From: LC029 sp036676475
Lineage (GTDB): Bacteria; Bacillota; Bacilli; Aneurinibacillales; RAOX-1
DNA: 64,000 nt
Direction of reading: 5' to 3'
NCBI GenBank assembly: GCA_036676475.1
Contig: JAKFCU010000077.1
Coordinates: forward strand, 124,001-188,000
This document shows, in pieces, positions 61,806-64,000 of the stretch. The notes beneath the pieces were generated by a model that saw nothing but the letters and a program-made list of their open reading frames with translations, was not told the DNA's origin and ran no database searches. The first letter of the stretch is position 1. Each line of letters starts with the position of its first letter. A program made the position numbers and the translations under genes.

Positions 61806-62200
61806 TTTTCCCGTAACAAACAATCTTCAATTTTCATAATGCAAGAATGTGGACTTCCGTATATTTCCTTTGGCGTCAGATGAATCATGCTCCAACCTTT
61901 ATCTTTTAGAAGCCTCGCTTTCTTCTTGCTTCTCACCCGCTCCAGATCTGTGCTTTCCCAATCGTTCCAGCCGCACTCGATGGCAATTTTACTGTAGGGG
62001 AAGGCCAGATCTACCTCTAATTGATCTATCTTATATCTTACATCAGGATAGAACCCCTCCATCCACAATACTCGGAATAAGTAACGTTGACAGGAGCGAT
62101 TGCAGTTTACGAATTGCGGAGCCTTCAGCCGATGAGTTCCACAAAGCCAAATTAAAACCCAGCATGTAAAAACAATGATTCCTAACAGGGTTACAAACAT
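61793..62200 (-). CDS. DUF559/Vsr-like nuclease-fold protein with N-terminal TM helix
   Basis: 135 residues. One TM helix at 5-20, then a PD-(D/E)xK-type core: GFYPDVRYKIDQLEVDLAFP, IAIECGWN and a KARLLKDKGWSMIHL helix-strand seen in Vsr and DUF559 nucleases. A D...E-x-C pattern suggests a metal site, but activity is not proven. It lies next to the NurA operon but has its own terminator. Confidence 0.72.
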   Translation of the reverse strand: MFVTLLGIIVFTCWVLIWLCGTHRLKAPQFVNCNRSCQRYLFRVLWMEGFYPDVRYKIDQLEVDLAFPYSKIAIECGWNDWESTDLERVRSKKKARLLKDKGWSMIHLTPKEIYGSPHSCIMKIEDCLLREKQIF

Positions 62201-62237
62201 ACAGGCTACACCTCAATCCTACTATGGCTGCTCTCCC

Positions 62238-62753
62238 TTAATCCTCTATATTTCTTTTCTTTACCCTTAAGGATTCTTCTCGCTCCTGAATCACAGCGGA
62301 ACGATCACGCAGAATATGGCGATGAATAAGTTGTTCATTCATATGGGTTCGAGCTTGCCAAACCCAGCCTCTCTTCGTGCATTCCCCAAGACATTCTTGT
62401 AGAAGTGCTTCGTCGGTGATGGGAAGATTCATATCTTCATAAGCGTCTCCATTTTCTAACGATGTTAAACGGTCCGATATGCTTAAGATTAACGCATCAA
62501 AATCAAGTCCTAGTTCCTCCGTAGAAGACTTTGTCATTCTGCGTGCTGCACTTTGCAGCATTTTCACAGCACCCAAACGATTCCCCCGGCGATGATGATA
62601 GAGACCCACAGCGATTTGAATGAGTGCAACCCATTGATCCTGGCGTACAGGTTGAGTCTTCCAGTACTCCTCGAGGATCTCATGGCATTCAAAAAAGTCA
62701 CGATCTCCATGGAAATGGATAAGATATTCCATATATTCTTTTGGATAGTTCAT
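62238..62753 (-). CDS. DUF309 family protein
   Basis: 171 residues, helical. The DUF309 motif FFECHEILEEYWK followed by ALIQIAVGLYHHRRGN is clear (H-E and H-H possible metal ligands). Function unknown. GAGGGAGAGACG precedes ATG. Confidence 0.85.
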   Translation of the reverse strand: MNYPKEYMEYLIHFHGDRDFFECHEILEEYWKTQPVRQDQWVALIQIAVGLYHHRRGNRLGAVKMLQSAARRMTKSSTEELGLDFDALILSISDRLTSLENGDAYEDMNLPITDEALLQECLGECTKRGWVWQARTHMNEQLIHRHILRDRSAVIQEREESLRVKKRNIED

Positions 62754-62793
62754 CGTCTCTCCCTCATATTTGATATTTCATTTTAATAATATT

Positions 62794-62839
62794 ATAAGAA
62801 AGCTACTGGCTGTAGCCTAATGCGTATAATACTTGACTG
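62794..62839 (+). repeat. Palindromic repeat R2, tandem copy 1
   Basis: AGAAAGCTACTGG...GTAGCC...ATGCGTATAATACTT; the last bases of the CTTTCT end are altered here. Confidence 0.75.
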
Positions 62840-62845
62840 ATAAGT

Positions 62846-62889
62846 ATAAGAAAGCTACTGGCGCAGCCCGATGCGTATAATACTTTCTG
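62846..62889 (+). repeat. Palindromic repeat R2, tandem copy 2
   Basis: AGAAAG/CTTTCT ends and an inner CGCA/TGCG pair around GCCCGA. It is spaced about 52 nt from copy 1. Confidence 0.8.
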
Positions 62890-62895
62890 ATAAGT

Positions 62896-62939
62896 ATAAG
62901 AAAGCTACTAGCACAGCCTGATGCGTATGATACTTTCTA
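62896..62939 (+). repeat. Palindromic repeat R2, tandem copy 3
   Basis: AGAAAGCTACTAGCACAGCC...ATGCGTATGATACTTTCT, about 50 nt from copy 2. Confidence 0.8.
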
Positions 62940-63044
62940 AATAAGTATAATGCAACTGACGCCAAAAAGGGGGTAAGACTATTCGGATTTTATCTGTAAT
63001 CGCTGTCTCTTAGTTTCTTAAACTTCTTGAAAGGGGAAAACAAA

Positions 63045-63335
63045 GTGAATGTACAGGAACAAATGAATCCCCAATTTCCGTACAATAAGGATCACGTCCG
63101 AATCGAATGCCGCCAAGAAGAAGATCTTCATACCGTTTACATTTATATCGAAAATCAGCTAGTAAACCGTAAGCTTTTCTTCTCTGAACAAGAGGCATCC
63201 AATCATCTCCATAACCTCGAGCTTGCCCTGCAGCTTGGCGCAACCTTTAATGAAAAAGGATATTGGGCTTTTGAAGTCCCCTTCCCGAAGAAGAAAGCAT
63301 TACAGAATAAATACTACAGACTGTCAAAGGGATAG
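63045..63335 (+). CDS. Hypothetical protein between repeat clusters
   Basis: About 96 residues from GTG at 63045 behind GAAAGGGG. Mixed strands and helices (TVYIYIENQLVNRKLFFSE), no TM. R2 repeats flank it on both sides. No family recognised. Confidence 0.65.
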   Translation: MNVQEQMNPQFPYNKDHVRIECRQEEDLHTVYIYIENQLVNRKLFFSEQEASNHLHNLELALQLGATFNEKGYWAFEVPFPKKKALQNKYYRLSKG

Positions 63336-63380
63336 TGTAAGAAAAGCTACTCGCGTAGACTTATGCATATAATACTTTCC
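63336..63380 (+). repeat. Palindromic repeat R2
   Basis: AGAAAAGCTACTCGCGTAG...ATGCATATAATACTTTCC, slightly diverged. Confidence 0.7.
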
Positions 63381-63387
63381 GATAAGT

Positions 63388-63430
63388 GTAAGAAAGCTAC
63401 TCGCGTAGCCCTTTGCGTATAATACTTTCC
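63388..63430 (+). repeat. Palindromic repeat R2
   Basis: AGAAAGCTACTCGCGTAGCC...TTGCGTATAATACTTTCC. Confidence 0.75.
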
Positions 63431-63435
63431 GATAA

Positions 63436-63478
63436 GTGAGAAAGAGGAACCGGATAATAGCCGGTTCCTCACTTTTTC
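63436..63478. terminator. Bidirectional terminator
   Basis: GAGGAACCGG pairs with CCGGTTCCTC, with T- and A-runs, between convergent genes. Confidence 0.8.
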
Positions 63479-63483
63479 CTCCG

Positions 63484-64000
63484 TTAGACTAAAAAACCTA
63501 AACGTTTGGCCTCAAGGAAGAGCTCCTCTCGAAACCTAGGATGGGAAATCCCAATTAAAGCCTTTGTACGCTCGGATATGCTCTTCCCTCTTAGGGTGGC
63601 TACACCATATTCCGTAACGATCCGATCGACGTCATTTTTGGACGTGGTGACAGCTGATCCTAAGGAGAGCTGAGGACGAATCCTTGAAATCGCTCCATTC
63701 TTCGTCGTAGAGTGCATGCAGATGAAACCCTTTCCATACTTGGAAAAACGCGCTCCCCTTGCAAAATCCGATTGCCCACCACTGGAGCTATAATATCTTC
63801 CCCCTATGGTTTCCGATGCACATTGTCCAAAAAAGTCCACTTCCGTAGTAGCGTTTATGGAGATCATTTTATCTTCTTTAGCAATATTTCTTGGATCATT
63901 CACTTCATCCACAGCTAAAAATTCTACACCGGTATTCTCGTGGATAAAATCATAGAGGCGCTGCGTGCCTAAAGCAAAGGTGGTGACCACTTTACCAGGA
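63484..64000 (-). CDS. Acetyl-CoA hydrolase/4-hydroxybutyrate CoA-transferase family, C-terminal part
   Basis: The last 172 codons of a gene that enters from the right edge. ALGTQRLYDFIH, NPxxIAKEDKMISINATTEVDFFGQ, GGRYYSSSGGQSDF and ITRIRPQLSLGSAVTT-like segments are the C-terminal AcetylCoA_hyd_C region. Members move CoA between acids. Start and catalytic glutamate lie outside or near the edge of the window. Confidence 0.85.
   Translation of the reverse strand, partial: PGKVVTTFALGTQRLYDFIHENTGVEFLAVDEVNDPRNIAKEDKMISINATTEVDFFGQCASETIGGRYYSSSGGQSDFARGARFSKYGKGFICMHSTTKNGAISRIRPQLSLGSAVTTSKNDVDRIVTEYGVATLRGKSISERTKALIGISHPRFREELFLEAKRLGFLV

Noticed and set aside
62794..62939. Possible CRISPR array (about 50-bp spaced repeats)
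   Set aside because: The repeated part is almost the entire unit, it is palindromic and diverged, spacers of constant length are missing and no cas genes are seen.

Overview
The window reads as chromosomal DNA of an endospore-type Firmicute of the order Bacillales (AT-rich, strong AGGAGG-like ribosome binding sites, frequent TTG/GTG starts). Typical Bacillales genes include an SR1P-like peptide, YozQ/DUF4025, YdjO-like, YhaO/YhaN, a csp gene, CarD-like, type I CoaA, an M16 peptidase and a YqjA-like FUSC protein. I cannot name the species. No prophage, plasmid, insertion sequence or CRISPR array is visible.

Layout. 1-2.7 kb: a partial gene controlled by a c-di-GMP-I riboswitch, an ArsC/Spx-like gene with an in-frame UGA at the catalytic cysteine position, an SR1P-like peptide and a bile-acid-symporter-family transporter. 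2.8-6.7 kb: two tandem PAS-GGDEF-EAL genes; a third lies at 27-29.4 kb. 6.8-7.1 kb: tRNA-Ala(GGC), tRNA-Leu(UAG), tRNA-Val(GAC). 7.4-13.2 kb: DinB-like, GlpD, DUF47, phenylalanine hydroxylase with a decapitated pterin dehydratase, YebC/YeeN. 13.5-16 kb: a two-gene unit of a PP2C/SpoIIE sensor phosphatase and a BMP-type lipoprotein. 16-25 kb: csp, CarD-like, coaA, nadE, small unknown genes, hppD, a chemoreceptor and several gene remnants. 25-27 kb: a NarK-like transporter followed by tiny genes, one with its ribosome binding site buried in a long RNA stem. 29.6-38.5 kb: housekeeping singletons (RluA, rhodanese, EamA, DUF192, M48, ABC-F, ACT, MaoC, HAD, thioredoxin). 39.2 kb: a SelW-like gene with an in-frame UGA in a CxxU motif. 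40-43 kb: a LysR regulator divergent from leuCD. 43-50 kb: FUSC, M16 peptidase, glucosaminidase, orphan proteins, an AlbA_2 protein and an HRDC protein.

50-62 kb is a DNA-end-processing region: YhaN-YhaO (SbcCD-like), then NurA-HerA-Mre11-Rad50 in one tight minus-strand operon. Here Rad50 is encoded by three consecutive genes: an ATP-binding N-half ending just after the zinc-hook CxxC, a small coiled coil, and the Walker B C-half. Each has its own start, and the two downstream genes have clear ribosome binding sites. This archaeal-style resection machine is the most distinctive multi-gene system in the window.

The other notable signal is two independent UGA-containing genes (ArsC-like and SelW-like), each continuing in frame across UGA and each followed by a small hairpin at a SECIS-like distance. 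Together they imply that the organism inserts selenocysteine, although no sel genes are in the window. A family of about 45-50 bp palindromic repeats (at least seven copies, three and two in tandem at 62.8 and 63.4 kb) sits only between genes.
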